Source of the DNA: Clostridia bacterium
GTDB taxonomy: Bacteria; Bacillota; Clostridia; TANB77; CAG-508
Length of the DNA: 64,000 nt
NCBI GenBank assembly: GCA_017613275.1
Contig: JAGAED010000005.1
Location: 1-64,000 of the forward strand
Reading direction: 5' to 3'
Part shown: positions 28,808 through 38,087 of the stretch, in pieces
How positions within the stretch are numbered: the stretch's first letter is position 1
How the letters are laid out: every line of letters begins with the position of its first letter
Notes under the pieces: model-generated
The model's database searches: none
The model's input: the letters and a program-made list of their open reading frames with translations, nothing else
What the model was told of the DNA's origin: nothing
Translations under genes and position numbers: made by a program

Positions 28808-30423
28808 GGTAAATCTCCCTCTATTTTTACAGTAACAATGTTACTTTCTTTTTGTCCTGCTGTAGAAATTACATTTGTTAAATAATTTTCTGATTTGATT
28901 TTTGCCTTTAGATATCCTAATTGTTCGTATTTATCAGATTGTGCATATATTTCTATATGTTTGTCCTGTGTATTTTGTATTGATGTAATTTGAACATTTT
29001 CAGGTACTATGAACATGATTTGTTCTAATAAATTAGGTATTGCATTTCTTGTTCTTAGTCTTTCATTTACTTTTTCATTTATTGACTGTAAATTTTTTAT
29101 TAAATTTGTATATTCGCTTGTTCTTTGTAATATTTTTGTATTGTCAGCTTTTGCTAATGCTATTTGAGCATTTATACTATTTTTTCTTTCATTTGCTTCT
29201 TGTTCTTTTGCTTCGTATTGCCCCTTTAATATTCCTGAAAAAACTGCATATATTACAAATAGTATAAGTAATCCGCTGGCTCCTCTAAGTAGATTTTTTT
29301 CAATAGTATCTAGTTTTTGGCCTAAATCGAACTTAACCCCTACTTTCTTTTTTCCTGTTGTCTTTCCATTTTTTGTTGTAATCTCTACTTTTAAGAAATC
29401 AGGTAAAGAATCTTGGAATGACTTATTTTTAAAGTTCATTTCTTTTATTCCTTCGCCTAATCCTGCTGTTGCTAATGCTAATGCAGAGTTAACTTCTATA
29501 TAGTCTTTTATACTTATATCTTTTGTATTTGTAATGAAATATGGTCTTAATATTTCACATTTTACGTTATCTAAATATTCTTGGAAATATAAATCAATAT
29601 TATTTATTAAGGCCGCTGTACCTGTAATATAAACTTTTTCTATTTTTTGAGTTTGAGAATTTAATGATTTTTGTACTTGTCCAACTATTGAATATAGTGT
29701 TGGCATTATTTCTTCTAAGTGACTAATTTCTTCTTCTGCAAGTTCTTTTCCTTCAGATGTGTATATTGTTGTGTTTTTGCACATTTCATAGCTCTTAGAA
29801 TAAGAATTTTCTCTTATTGTTATTTTTTCTAATATTTCTTTAGCGCCTTGTGGGAATGTTTCAATATTATATACTGTTTTTCCCATCATCGTTGTTATAG
29901 TTGTATTATCTTCGATATTTACTATTAAAGAATTGCGATTCCCATCAAATTCTTGTAAGTTAGAAATAGCTGTTGAAATAGGTATAACACCCGCAATTCT
30001 ATAACCTGAAAGCAAAGCAGTGATTCTGTTTAATTCAATTTTATTACTGCTTACGTGTATTACTCTCATTTTTTGGTCATCATCAACATTAGGTGTTAAT
30101 GCGTATCTTGTTTCAAAAACATTTGGATTATAGCCTTTTTCGTTGCAGAATAAATCAAATTCTGTTTTTACAGCTTTTCCTATGTCTTTTTTATTAAGTA
30201 ACGCAAACATATCAAAATAGTTATAGTTCTCGCCTTCCAGATTTATACTGATAGGTGTTTTGAAGCTATATGTTTCTTCTATTACTTGTTTTATTGCTTC
30301 ATCTACATTGTTGTCAAAGAATTTTACGCCAAAAGAGTCTATTTTTTTGACATCATGATCTTTTGAAACTTTTGCATATTTAATTATATTATTTTGCACA
30401 TATATTCCAAGACAACTAGACAT
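28804..30423 (-). CDS. PilM-PilN fusion protein
   Basis: 539 aa combining two proteins that are usually separate. Residues 1-345 are the actin-like PilM domain (MSSCLGIYVQNNIIKYAKVS, SLIVNIEDNTTITTMMG, KVYITGTAALINNID). A transmembrane helix near 378-398 is followed by the PilN coiled coil and a ferredoxin-like domain (AIPNLLEQIMFIVPENVQIT). First gene of the operon, behind AAAAGGAG and the TGTAAT-repeat promoter. Confidence 0.88.
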   Translation of the reverse strand: MSSCLGIYVQNNIIKYAKVSKDHDVKKIDSFGVKFFDNNVDEAIKQVIEETYSFKTPISINLEGENYNYFDMFALLNKKDIGKAVKTEFDLFCNEKGYNPNVFETRYALTPNVDDDQKMRVIHVSSNKIELNRITALLSGYRIAGVIPISTAISNLQEFDGNRNSLIVNIEDNTTITTMMGKTVYNIETFPQGAKEILEKITIRENSYSKSYEMCKNTTIYTSEGKELAEEEISHLEEIMPTLYSIVGQVQKSLNSQTQKIEKVYITGTAALINNIDLYFQEYLDNVKCEILRPYFITNTKDISIKDYIEVNSALALATAGLGEGIKEMNFKNKSFQDSLPDFLKVEITTKNGKTTGKKKVGVKFDLGQKLDTIEKNLLRGASGLLILFVIYAVFSGILKGQYEAKEQEANERKNSINAQIALAKADNTKILQRTSEYTNLIKNLQSINEKVNERLRTRNAIPNLLEQIMFIVPENVQITSIQNTQDKHIEIYAQSDKYEQLGYLKAKIKSENYLTNVISTAGQKESNIVTVKIEGDLP

Positions 30424-30516
30424 TTTGAACTCCTTTTCTCACAATCATTTTTATACTTATTTTGCGTTATTTTTCTCTTTTGCATACTTGAATATTTTGT
30501 CACTTTTTATAATTTT

Positions 30517-30592
30517 ATTTTATATTTTTTTCAAAAAAAGTCAATATATATAATTAAAATGTAATGCAAATGTAATATTACTGTAATATTAC
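30517..30592 (-). promoter_or_regulatory. pilus operon promoter with three 11-bp-spaced TGTAAT repeats
   Basis: Minus-strand TTGACT (30544-30539), 16 bases and TAAAAT (30522-30517). Upstream, TGTAAT (plus-strand reading) recurs at 30560, 30571 and 30582, exactly one helical turn apart. The nearest copy starts 16 bases from the -35 box, as in the two large-pilin promoters. Confidence 0.72.
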
Positions 30593-30599
30593 AAATTTC

Positions 30600-31919
30600 T
30601 TATTCTTTTTTTAGAGCTATACTACTACATAATCCTATCGAAATGTAGAAAATTGGTGCTACCTCTATTACACTAATATTAAAAAATGCTTGTGTTAAAT
30701 AACCTATTATTGGCAAAATTAAATATATTTCGTTTTCTTTAAAGCTATATTTTATTCCTTTTTTTAGAATTAACGCATATAGAGCTAAATATGAAATCAA
30801 GCTAAATATTCCCTGCGTTACCAATGTTTGTAAATATTCATTATGCGCTTTGTCAAATATAGTTTTCCCATCATCTGTCTGTAATGGTTCTTCCCCAAAA
30901 GCAAAATAAAAATTATCTATACCGGCACCATGCAACAAATATTTTGGAATTATTGGTAAAGTATTTTTCCATATAAACATTCTACTTGAACCAAATTTGT
31001 CATCAGCATTTCCCTTTGCAACTTCTGTTGCCTCTTTTGCTGTTTGAGTTAAATCTTTAAGCATATTTGTTTTACCAAGATTTAATGTTATGATTGTTGA
31101 AATTGATATAATTGCTATTGTCGCAATTAATTTTGCGATTTTTTTCTTTTTTATACAATATACCAAAATGTAAATAAGCACAAATACAAGTGCCACTCCT
31201 GCACTTGCTGTATTGCTAATTAACAGTCCAATCATTAATATTACACTTGTAAATATATATATTATTTTTCTTGATATTTTCTCTTCATCAATAAACAATC
31301 CTATAGAGAAACATGAGCAAAGAACCATAAATGTTCCAAAAAAGTTAGGATTTGTTATGAACCCTTGCGCTGCACCTGGATGTGAATTTGAAATCCAAGG
31401 CAATTTATAAGTTTGTAAAAGCGCATAAACAGCCTGAATTACTCCTGTAAAAATTATACAATTCACAATTATTTTTTTATGTTTTTTGTCCAAAAACGAG
31501 CTTAGAATCATAAGAGTTAAATAATAAGCTATAGAAAATAATCCTTCATATCTATCTTGAAACCCTAATAGCGCAACTCTTTGTATACGAGCAAACATTG
31601 TAGCAATCAGGGCAAATACAAATATAAATAATACGCAAATATGTGCACCATTTTTTTCATATTTGTTTTTTATTAAATGAATAATAATTACTATAACATT
31701 TATAAACATTAAGAAAATATAACCTCTAGAATAATCGCTAAAAAACAGTTCATTTATAGTTCTTAAATAACTGCCAGCAAAAATATAAGAAATATTTATG
31801 ATTAAATATATCAAAAGTCCTTTTGAAAAAAAGAAATTTTTGATGTCTTCTTTTGTTATTTTTTTATTCCAAATTTCTTTGAAGCTTTTTCTTTTGTTTT
31901 CCTCTTTTATTTCTTCCAT
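30600..31919 (-). CDS. O-antigen ligase/polymerase-like membrane protein (Wzy_C family)
   Basis: 439 aa, about ten to twelve transmembrane helices. The Wzy_C signature is GITNPNFFGT-like (AAQGFITNPNFFGTFMVL) in the middle and KYLLHGAGIDNFYFAFG then DKAHNEYLQTLVTQG in the large loop. These enzymes transfer or polymerise glycans. The position beside the pilus operon suggests, but does not prove, pilin or envelope glycosylation. Its ATG is 3 bases from the rsmB stop. Confidence 0.85.
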   Translation of the reverse strand: MEEIKEENKRKSFKEIWNKKITKEDIKNFFFSKGLLIYLIINISYIFAGSYLRTINELFFSDYSRGYIFLMFINVIVIIIHLIKNKYEKNGAHICVLFIFVFALIATMFARIQRVALLGFQDRYEGLFSIAYYLTLMILSSFLDKKHKKIIVNCIIFTGVIQAVYALLQTYKLPWISNSHPGAAQGFITNPNFFGTFMVLCSCFSIGLFIDEEKISRKIIYIFTSVILMIGLLISNTASAGVALVFVLIYILVYCIKKKKIAKLIATIAIISISTIITLNLGKTNMLKDLTQTAKEATEVAKGNADDKFGSSRMFIWKNTLPIIPKYLLHGAGIDNFYFAFGEEPLQTDDGKTIFDKAHNEYLQTLVTQGIFSLISYLALYALILKKGIKYSFKENEIYLILPIIGYLTQAFFNISVIEVAPIFYISIGLCSSIALKKE

Positions 31920-31921
31920 TT

Positions 31922-33313
31922 TTATTCTCCTTTGTATTTCAATTTACATATAAAAAACCCATCATGTTCCTCATTTGGAAGAATATTTAAATATTTTTTA
32001 TCTTTTAAATATTTTTCAAATTGAGGAAATCTTTTTATTTCTTGTTCTGTAATTATCTCAAAATCCGGATTTTTTTGCAAGAATTTTTCTATTATTTCTT
32101 CATTTTCATCTTTTAAAATGCTGCAAGTAGAATAAACTACCTCTCCACTTTGTTTTAAAAGTTTTGAACAATTTTGCAATATATTAAATTGTATTTTTGT
32201 TATTTCTTCAACATCTTCTGGCTTTCTTTGCCATTTTATATCTGGTTTTCTTTTAATTACACCAGTTCCCATACATGGTACGTCTAAAAGAATTTTGTCA
32301 TATTGTGGTAGCTCTTGAATTGTTTCATTTGAGTTTTGGTTTTTTTGTATTGAGGTTGAACTTAATTGATTTTCTGCATTTTGTATTTTTGTATTAACAA
32401 TTTTTATATCCAGCCTTTTACAGTTTTCTTCAATCAATTTTAGTCTGTGTTCATAAATATCCCAAGCTTCAATTCGTCCTTCATTTCCCATTATTTCTGC
32501 TAAATGTGTTGTCTTGCCCCCAGGAGCACTACATGCATCCAACACATTTTCTCCTTTTTTAGGGTTTAAGAACAATGCTGCAAGCCCTGCTGATTCATCT
32601 TGAACAGTAAAATCCCCTTCTTTAAATTCTTTAATTTTTTCAATATTTTTAGCATTTTTAATTATTAAAAAATCTTCTAATTCTCCTTGTTTTGTTTCTA
32701 TTCCCTTGTTTTCTAGTTCTTTTGCAAGTTCAATATTATTTGTTTTTAATTTATTTATTCTTATAGAAATTTGTGGTTTTAAGTTTAAATTTTTGCAAAT
32801 TTCTTCTACTTTTTCTATATTATTATTTTCTAAAAGTTTTTGAATTAGCCATTTGGGCATAGATTGTGATTTGGAAATTTTTTCTTCAAACTGTTCTATA
32901 TCGCATAGTTCCTCATAATCCTTTGTTTCAACTTTTCTTAAAATAGCATTTACAAAACCACTACTTGTTTTGTGTCCATATCTTTTGGCTAAATTCACAC
33001 TTTCATCAACTGCAGCAGATTTTGGTATTTTGTCTAAAAAGATTATTTGGTAAATTCCCATTCTTAAAATATTTATAATCCAAGGTGATATTTTTTTCAA
33101 TTTAATTTTTGAATATTTTTCAATAATGCAATCTAGAGTTAAACGCCAAGTTGTCACTCCATAAACTATTTGAGAAATTAAACCAACATCCTTTTCATTT
33201 AATAATTTATAATTTTTATTTAATTCTTCATCTAATGCAATATTTGAAAATGCATTCTCTTTGTCAATTTTATATAAAGCTTTTAAAGCTATTTCTCTTG
33301 CTTTGTCTATCAT
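31922..33313 (-). CDS. rsmB: 16S rRNA (cytosine(967)-C(5))-methyltransferase
   Basis: 463 aa. The N-terminal NusB-like RNA-binding domain (residues about 1-140) begins ALKALYKIDKENAFSNIALD. The SAM domain has NVLDACSAPGGKTTHLAEIM, the catalytic-region LLDVPCMGTGVIKRKPDIKW and a second cysteine in VVYSTCSILKDENEE. An insertion of about 15 residues (QLSSTSIQKNQNSNETIQEL) precedes motif IV. Confidence 0.95.
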   Translation of the reverse strand: MIDKAREIALKALYKIDKENAFSNIALDEELNKNYKLLNEKDVGLISQIVYGVTTWRLTLDCIIEKYSKIKLKKISPWIINILRMGIYQIIFLDKIPKSAAVDESVNLAKRYGHKTSSGFVNAILRKVETKDYEELCDIEQFEEKISKSQSMPKWLIQKLLENNNIEKVEEICKNLNLKPQISIRINKLKTNNIELAKELENKGIETKQGELEDFLIIKNAKNIEKIKEFKEGDFTVQDESAGLAALFLNPKKGENVLDACSAPGGKTTHLAEIMGNEGRIEAWDIYEHRLKLIEENCKRLDIKIVNTKIQNAENQLSSTSIQKNQNSNETIQELPQYDKILLDVPCMGTGVIKRKPDIKWQRKPEDVEEITKIQFNILQNCSKLLKQSGEVVYSTCSILKDENEEIIEKFLQKNPDFEIITEQEIKRFPQFEKYLKDKKYLNILPNEEHDGFFICKLKYKGE

Positions 33314-33486
33314 TTTTTATCCTTTCATTTTCTTTATAGTAAATATTTCTATTTTTTCAACTGAATAAGTTATATCATATTAAATTTATTTTAACAATGT
33401 TTATATCAAAATATGATAAATTAAAATGAATATTTTCTAAAAAATTGTAAAAAATATATAAAAAGAATTTGAAAGGATGAAAAAAA

Positions 33487-33696
33487 ATGGATATAGAAAA
33501 ACATTTATTGTTAACAGGAAGTTCTGAAACTTCATGGAAAGATGCTATTGTTAAAACTATTCAAGAAGCTTCTAAAAGTATAGATTATATTTCATCTATT
33601 AAGGTATTAGAGCAACGAGCTCAAATTGATGGAAATAAAATTGAAAAATATTTTGTGGATTTGGATCTTGGTTTTACTCTTGATCTTAATCGCTAA
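33487..33696 (+). CDS. dodecin family flavin-binding protein
   Basis: 69 aa, typical dodecin size. ETSWKDAIVKTIQEASKSID followed by YISSIKVLEQRAQIDGNKIE matches the dodecin fold of one helix packed on a three-stranded sheet. Dodecins form hollow dodecamers that store flavins. It stands 68 bases before spoVAC in the same direction, so it may be made in the forespore. ATG behind GAAAGGATG. Confidence 0.87.
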   Translation: MDIEKHLLLTGSSETSWKDAIVKTIQEASKSIDYISSIKVLEQRAQIDGNKIEKYFVDLDLGFTLDLNR

Positions 33697-33764
33697 TAAG
33701 TCGCTAACCTAAGATATGGTGTTCGCTACTCTACTAATTTTAAAAAGGAAAGGAAAAGTTTTAA

Positions 33765-34229
33765 ATGGATCCAACTCAATCTAAACAAGAATATCAAAAA
33801 TATGTTGATAAAAAGTCTCCTAATTCTCCGACTGGTAAAAATATTTTTAATGCCTTTTGGACAGGTGGTTTGATTTGTTCAATTGGACAAATTATCATGA
33901 ATATTTGTAAGGAACGTGGTTTTGACCAAACAACTTCTGGTACCATTGTTTCTATTATTTTAATTGCTATTGCTGCTATTTTAACAGGTTTGAATATTTT
34001 TAATAAAATCGGAAAGTTCTGCGGTGCTGGTTCTTTGGTTCCAATTACTGGTTTTGCCAATTCTATTGTTTCTCCTGCTATGGAGTACAAATCTGAAGGT
34101 TATGTAATGGGTGTTGGTGGAAAGATGTTTACTGTTGCCGGTCCTGTACTTGTTTTTGGTATTTCAAGTGCTATTATTGTTGGACTTTTGTATTTAATTT
34201 TTAATACTCAAGCTGTTACTTTAGTTTAG
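33765..34229 (+). CDS. spoVAC: stage V sporulation protein AC
   Basis: Membrane subunit of the SpoVA channel that loads dipicolinic acid into spores; SpoVAC is the mechanosensitive part in Bacillus. 154 aa. Helices include AFWTGGLICSIGQIIMNICK and a middle motif GAGSLVPITGFANSIVSPAM, both family signatures. ATG with AAAGGAAAGG. Confidence 0.96.
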   Translation: MDPTQSKQEYQKYVDKKSPNSPTGKNIFNAFWTGGLICSIGQIIMNICKERGFDQTTSGTIVSIILIAIAAILTGLNIFNKIGKFCGAGSLVPITGFANSIVSPAMEYKSEGYVMGVGGKMFTVAGPVLVFGISSAIIVGLLYLIFNTQAVTLV

Positions 34230-34260
34230 ATTAGATTAGTTAAAAAGAAAGGAACAAATA

Positions 34261-35262
34261 ATGAAAAAAATTGGAAAACAAACTATTAAATTTGATACAC
34301 CACCAACAATAAGTGAATGTTCAAGTATTGTTGGTCCCAAAGAAGCAGACGGACCTCTTTGTAAATATTTTGACCAGACTTTGGAAGATGAATTTTGGGG
34401 TGAAGAAACTTGGGAAAAAGCAGAAAGTAAAATTATCAAAGAAAATGTATCTGGTTTGATTGCCAAATCTGGCATTGCAACTACTGATATAGACTTTATT
34501 ATCTCTGGAGATTTGCTTAACCAATGTATTTCTTCTAGTTTTGGATTACGTGATACTAATATTCCATATTTGGGAATTTTTGGCGCTTGTTCAACATTTG
34601 CAGAAAGCTTATGTATTGGTTCAATATGTGTAGAAGGTTTTGCTAAAAATGTTATTTGTGCTACTTCTAGCCATTTTTGTACTGCTGAAAAACAATTTAG
34701 ATTCCCGCTTGAACTTGGAAATCAAAGACCTCCAACAGCTCAATGGACTGTAACTGGTAGTGGTGCTGCCCTTTTAAGCCAAGATGGTCAAGGTCCTTTT
34801 ATAACACATATTACTCCAGGAAAAATTGTTGATTTGGGCATTAAAGATGCCAACAACATGGGAGCAGCTATGGCACCTGCCTTTGTTGATACTCTAATAA
34901 CTCACTTTAAAGATACCGGAAGAGATCCAAGTTATTATGATGCAATTATTAGCGGTGATTTAGGATATATAGGAAAAGAAATATCTATTGATATTGCAAA
35001 GTCTAGGGGATACAATATTGCTTCAAATTACAATGATTGTGGAGTTATGATTTTTGACAAAAATGCACAAGATACTCATTCTGGCGGAAGTGGTTGTGGT
35101 TGTTGTGCTTCTGTATTTTCTGGATTTTGGTTTAAACATTTAAAAGAGAAAAAAGTTAAAAAGCTTTTACTAATAGCAACTGGTGCTTTGATGAATTCTA
35201 CAAGTTCTCAACAAGGAGAAAGTATTCCTGGAATCGCACATGCGGTAGCAATCGAAGTATAA
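34261..35262 (+). CDS. spoVAD: stage V sporulation protein AD
   Basis: Soluble DPA-binding subunit with a thiolase-like fold. 333 aa, as usual. Motifs: PYLGIFGACSTFAESLCIGS, ICATSSHFCTAEKQFRFPLE, TAQWTVTGSGAALLS, and the Cys/Gly-rich GGSGCGCCASVFSG. It lies 31 bases after spoVAC behind GAAAGGA. Confidence 0.97.
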   Translation: MKKIGKQTIKFDTPPTISECSSIVGPKEADGPLCKYFDQTLEDEFWGEETWEKAESKIIKENVSGLIAKSGIATTDIDFIISGDLLNQCISSSFGLRDTNIPYLGIFGACSTFAESLCIGSICVEGFAKNVICATSSHFCTAEKQFRFPLELGNQRPPTAQWTVTGSGAALLSQDGQGPFITHITPGKIVDLGIKDANNMGAAMAPAFVDTLITHFKDTGRDPSYYDAIISGDLGYIGKEISIDIAKSRGYNIASNYNDCGVMIFDKNAQDTHSGGSGCGCCASVFSGFWFKHLKEKKVKKLLLIATGALMNSTSSQQGESIPGIAHAVAIEV

Positions 35263-35302
35263 ATTTATTGATATATAAAAAATATGAAAGGATTTGATTT
35301 TT

Positions 35303-35695
35303 ATGAATATAAATTGGGCAAATGTGTTTGATTGGATGCAATTACTTAGATGTTTTCTTGTGGGTGGAGCAATATGTATTATTGGTCAAATTTTAATTGA
35401 TAAAACAAAGCTTACACCTGCAAGAATTCTTGTAATATTTGTAACAACAGGTGCAGTTCTTGGTGGACTCGGTATATATAAGTATGTGGTAGATTTTGCA
35501 GGAGCTGGTGCTACCGTTCCCCTTACAGGATTCGGTTACAATTTAGCAAAAGGCACAATTGAAAGTGCACAGCAAAATGGCTTAATAGGTGTATTTACAG
35601 GTGGTGTAAAAGCTGCCGCTGGCGGAATTGCTGCTGCTGTTTTCTTTGGCTACATTGCCTCACTAATTGCAAAACCTAAAATTAAGAAGCAATAA
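35303..35695 (+). CDS. spoVAE: stage V sporulation protein AE
   Basis: Third SpoVA subunit, 130 aa. ATG 35303 is preferred; an in-frame TTG at 35294 overlaps the GAAAGGA site. RCFLVGGAICIIGQILIDKT and GAGATVPLTGFGYNLAKGTI are family signatures. The spoVA cluster here holds only AC, AD and AE, the minimal clostridial set. Confidence 0.95.
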   Translation: MNINWANVFDWMQLLRCFLVGGAICIIGQILIDKTKLTPARILVIFVTTGAVLGGLGIYKYVVDFAGAGATVPLTGFGYNLAKGTIESAQQNGLIGVFTGGVKAAAGGIAAAVFFGYIASLIAKPKIKKQ

Positions 35696-35723
35696 AAAAA
35701 AGCATATTAATTATGCTTTTTTT
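35694..35723. terminator. bidirectional terminator between spoVAE and rplT
   Basis: A-run plus AGCATA pairing with TATGCT plus T-run, loop TTAAT. The rplT stop codon lies inside the stem. Confidence 0.85.
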
Positions 35724-36061
35724 GCGATTTCTGCGATTTCTGTGAAAGCTTTTTCGTCTGTTACAGCGATTTCTGCTAACATTTTTCTGTTTATTGTAAC
35801 ATTTGCTTTCTTTAATCCAGCGATTAATTTGCTGTATGTTAAACCATTCATTCTTGCAGCAGCGTTAATTCTTGTTATCCATAGTTTTCTGAAATTGCTT
35901 TTTCTATCTTTTCTTCCAACATATGCATATCTTAATGATTTCATAACTGCTTGGTTTGCATTTCTGAATCTATAGTGTTTTGCACCATAATATCCTTTTG
36001 CTCTTTTTAATATTTTTTTATGTCTTGCTCTTGTTGTTCTAGCTGTTTTTACTCTTGCCAT
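35711..36061 (-). CDS. rplT: 50S ribosomal protein L20
   Basis: 116 aa. [20 protein letters not shown] and [20 protein letters not shown] are unmistakable. L20 is both a 23S rRNA-binding assembly protein and the repressor of its own operon through the leader at 36878-37014. Confidence 0.98.
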   Translation of the reverse strand: MARVKTARTTRARHKKILKRAKGYYGAKHYRFRNANQAVMKSLRYAYVGRKDRKSNFRKLWITRINAAARMNGLTYSKLIAGLKKANVTINRKMLAEIAVTDEKAFTEIAEIAKKA

Positions 36062-36108
36062 TTTATTTTCACCTTCCTTATTTTCTTTTCTAATTCAATA
36101 TTTAAATT

Positions 36109-36312
36109 TTAGTTACCATAAGGTAATAATTTTTTGATTGTGTTTTCACATGTTTTATCTGCGTAAGCATTTTGTACCTTACCAGATTTTCTTTGTCTTG
36201 ATGTTTTGTTTGCTAATAAGTGTCTTCTGTTTGATTTTGTTCTTTTTACTTTTCCTGTAGCTGTTAAAGAGTATCTCTTTTTAGCTGCTTTGTTTGTTTT
36301 TAATTTTGGCAT
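36109..36312 (-). CDS. rpmI: 50S ribosomal protein L35
   Basis: 67 aa from ATG 36312 (MPKLKTNKAAKKRYSLTATG), normal L35 length. GAAAGGAGCG precedes it; the in-frame ATG at 36333 is too far upstream and overlaps the site region. Middle gene of infC-rpmI-rplT. Confidence 0.97.
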   Translation of the reverse strand: MPKLKTNKAAKKRYSLTATGKVKRTKSNRRHLLANKTSRQRKSGKVQNAYADKTCENTIKKLLPYGN

Positions 36313-36354
36313 TTGCTTTTCGCTCCTTTCCATTTTTTGTTTTATATTTTCAGA

Positions 36355-36873
36355 TTATTTATCTGATTTTTTAGCTAATATAGTAAACATATTTCTTCCT
36401 TCTAGCTTTGGTGCCTTTTCAACTTGACTAACTTCTGCTAGTTGTTCAATAAAGTTATTTAAAACTACTTCTCCAGCTTTTGCGTTGTTAACTTCTCTTC
36501 CTCTGAATCTAACAGTTATTTTAACTTTATTTCCATCTTCTAAGAATTTTTTTGCATTTCTACATTTAAATTCAAAATCATGTTTTTCGATATTTGGAGT
36601 AACTCTTAGTTCTTTTACTTCTAGAACTTTTTGTTTTTTCTTAGCTTCTTTTTCTTTTTTAGCTTGTTCAAATTTGTATTTTCCATAGTTCATTATTTTG
36701 CAAACTACTGGTGTAGCATTTGGAGCTACTAATACTAAATCTAGATTTGCTTCTTCAGCTTTTTCCATTGCCTCTTTAAAGCTAACCACTCCTAATTTTT
36801 CTCCTTGTGCTCCAATCAATTGAACTTCTTTCGCTCTAATTTGACCATTTATTGGTAATTCCTGTTTTATAAT
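36355..36873 (-). CDS. infC: translation initiation factor IF-3, ATT start codon
   Basis: 172 aa. No ATG, GTG or TTG gives a full N-terminus. An in-frame ATT at 36873-36871, six bases after GGAGG, yields MIKQELPINGQIRAKEVQLI, the standard IF-3 beginning. Rare AUU starts are a known autoregulatory device of infC, since IF-3 itself discriminates against them. The linker and C-domain (VVCKIMNYGKYKFEQAKKEK, KVKITVRFRGREVNNAKAGE) are normal. Confidence 0.93.
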   Translation of the reverse strand: MIKQELPINGQIRAKEVQLIGAQGEKLGVVSFKEAMEKAEEANLDLVLVAPNATPVVCKIMNYGKYKFEQAKKEKEAKKKQKVLEVKELRVTPNIEKHDFEFKCRNAKKFLEDGNKVKITVRFRGREVNNAKAGEVVLNNFIEQLAEVSQVEKAPKLEGRNMFTILAKKSDK

Positions 36874-36877
36874 AAAA

Positions 36878-37014
36878 CACCTCCAAAAATAAAAAAATTG
36901 ACTTTGTTACAAGCCAATTAAACATAGTAATAGCGTTTTGCTATTTTAAATATGTTTAACCTTTTTCCTTAAGATAAGGTGAGAAGCTCTTTGCTTCTTC
37001 TTGTAACAAAATCT
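36878..37014 (-). promoter_or_regulatory. L20-type leader (autoregulatory attenuator) of infC-rpmI-rplT
   Basis: On the minus strand the leader has AGAGCTTCTCACCTTA, as in Firmicutes L20 leaders, and a long-range stem GTTACAAG (37007-37000)/CTTGTAAC (36913-36906). AAAGTCAATTTTTTTATTTT follows the stem, forming a terminator just before the infC ribosome site. An internal hairpin around AGCAAAACGCT lies at 36930-36950. L20 binding would favour termination. Confidence 0.82.
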
Positions 37015-37043
37015 ATTTTAATACTTTTTTTCTTATTTGTCAA
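37015..37043 (-). promoter_or_regulatory. promoter of infC operon
   Basis: TTGACA (37043-37038), 17 bases, TAAAAT (37020-37015) on the minus strand, immediately before the L20 leader. Confidence 0.75.
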
Positions 37044-37050
37044 GCAATTT

Positions 37051-37989
37051 TTAAGAAATTGTTTGATTTATTCCTCGTGCCACTATATCTTTCATGTTTT
37101 CTATCAAATCATCTATCTCTTTCGGAGTAACTATCATGTTGTAATCACCTATATTTAAGGCTTCCTTAACCTCTTCATATTTATCATTTTGTTGTAGATT
37201 ATTTAGATAATCGTTCGACTCAGCTTTTTCCTGTAATCTATTTATAAATATGTCAATTCCTTCTGACACAAGAGTTGCAAGTTCTACTACAGTTGGAATT
37301 CCAAGTGCTATTACAGGAACTCCTAATGTAGATTGACTAAGTTCAGCCCTGGCATTTCCAACTCCAGCCCCTGGGACTATTCCAGTATCTGATATTTGAA
37401 GACTTGAACTTATTCTTTCTATACTCCTTGAAGCCAAGCTATCTATTACAATGACAACCTTTGGTTTTACGGTGTCTACAATACCTTTAAGAATTTCTAA
37501 TGTTTCCATACCTGTAGTCCCCAAAACTCCTGGTGCGATGGCACATACATTTCTTGTGTTTTCATCAACATATTGAGGCAGATATCTAAATAAATGCCTT
37601 GTTACATCTATCTCGTTTATAACTTTGGGGCCAAGGCTATCTGGCGTTGCATAAATATTTCCCAAACCCACAACAAGAATTTCTTCTTTTCTTGTAACAT
37701 GTTTGTCTAAAATTTTACTAAGTTCACTTGTCAAAACATCTGATGTCTTTTGAATTTCTTCATCTCTAGCCAGTTTCAAGTTTTTTATATCTATCGTAAC
37801 ATATGTTCCTTTCGGCTTTCCTACTGCATTTTCACCATTTTCATTTGTGATAAAAACTCTTTCAATTTTAATATTTTTATCAATCTCTTCTTTTTCGCTT
37901 TCAATCCCATCAACTTCATTTTCCAAGTTATTTGCTTTTTTATAAATATCTCTTCTTTCAACAGCTAAATCTGTTCTAAAATTAAACAT
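37051..37989 (-). CDS. gpr: spore germination protease GPR
   Basis: Degrades small acid-soluble spore proteins at germination. 312 aa. The N-terminal MFNFRTDLAVERRDIYKKA contains the propeptide with its FRTDLA cleavage region. Core motifs: VGLGNIYATPDSLGPKVIN, VKPKVVIVIDSLASRSIERI, VPGAGVGNARAELSQSTLGV. Start ATG 37989, with AGTGGTG upstream. Confidence 0.96.
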   Translation of the reverse strand: MFNFRTDLAVERRDIYKKANNLENEVDGIESEKEEIDKNIKIERVFITNENGENAVGKPKGTYVTIDIKNLKLARDEEIQKTSDVLTSELSKILDKHVTRKEEILVVGLGNIYATPDSLGPKVINEIDVTRHLFRYLPQYVDENTRNVCAIAPGVLGTTGMETLEILKGIVDTVKPKVVIVIDSLASRSIERISSSLQISDTGIVPGAGVGNARAELSQSTLGVPVIALGIPTVVELATLVSEGIDIFINRLQEKAESNDYLNNLQQNDKYEEVKEALNIGDYNMIVTPKEIDDLIENMKDIVARGINQTIS

Positions 37990-38087
37990 AAAAATCACCA
38001 CTTTCTTATTATATTATTTAAGAAAATGATGACTTTTATTCATATTTATTTTTTATAAGTTGGAACAAAACACAATTATGTTTCAAC

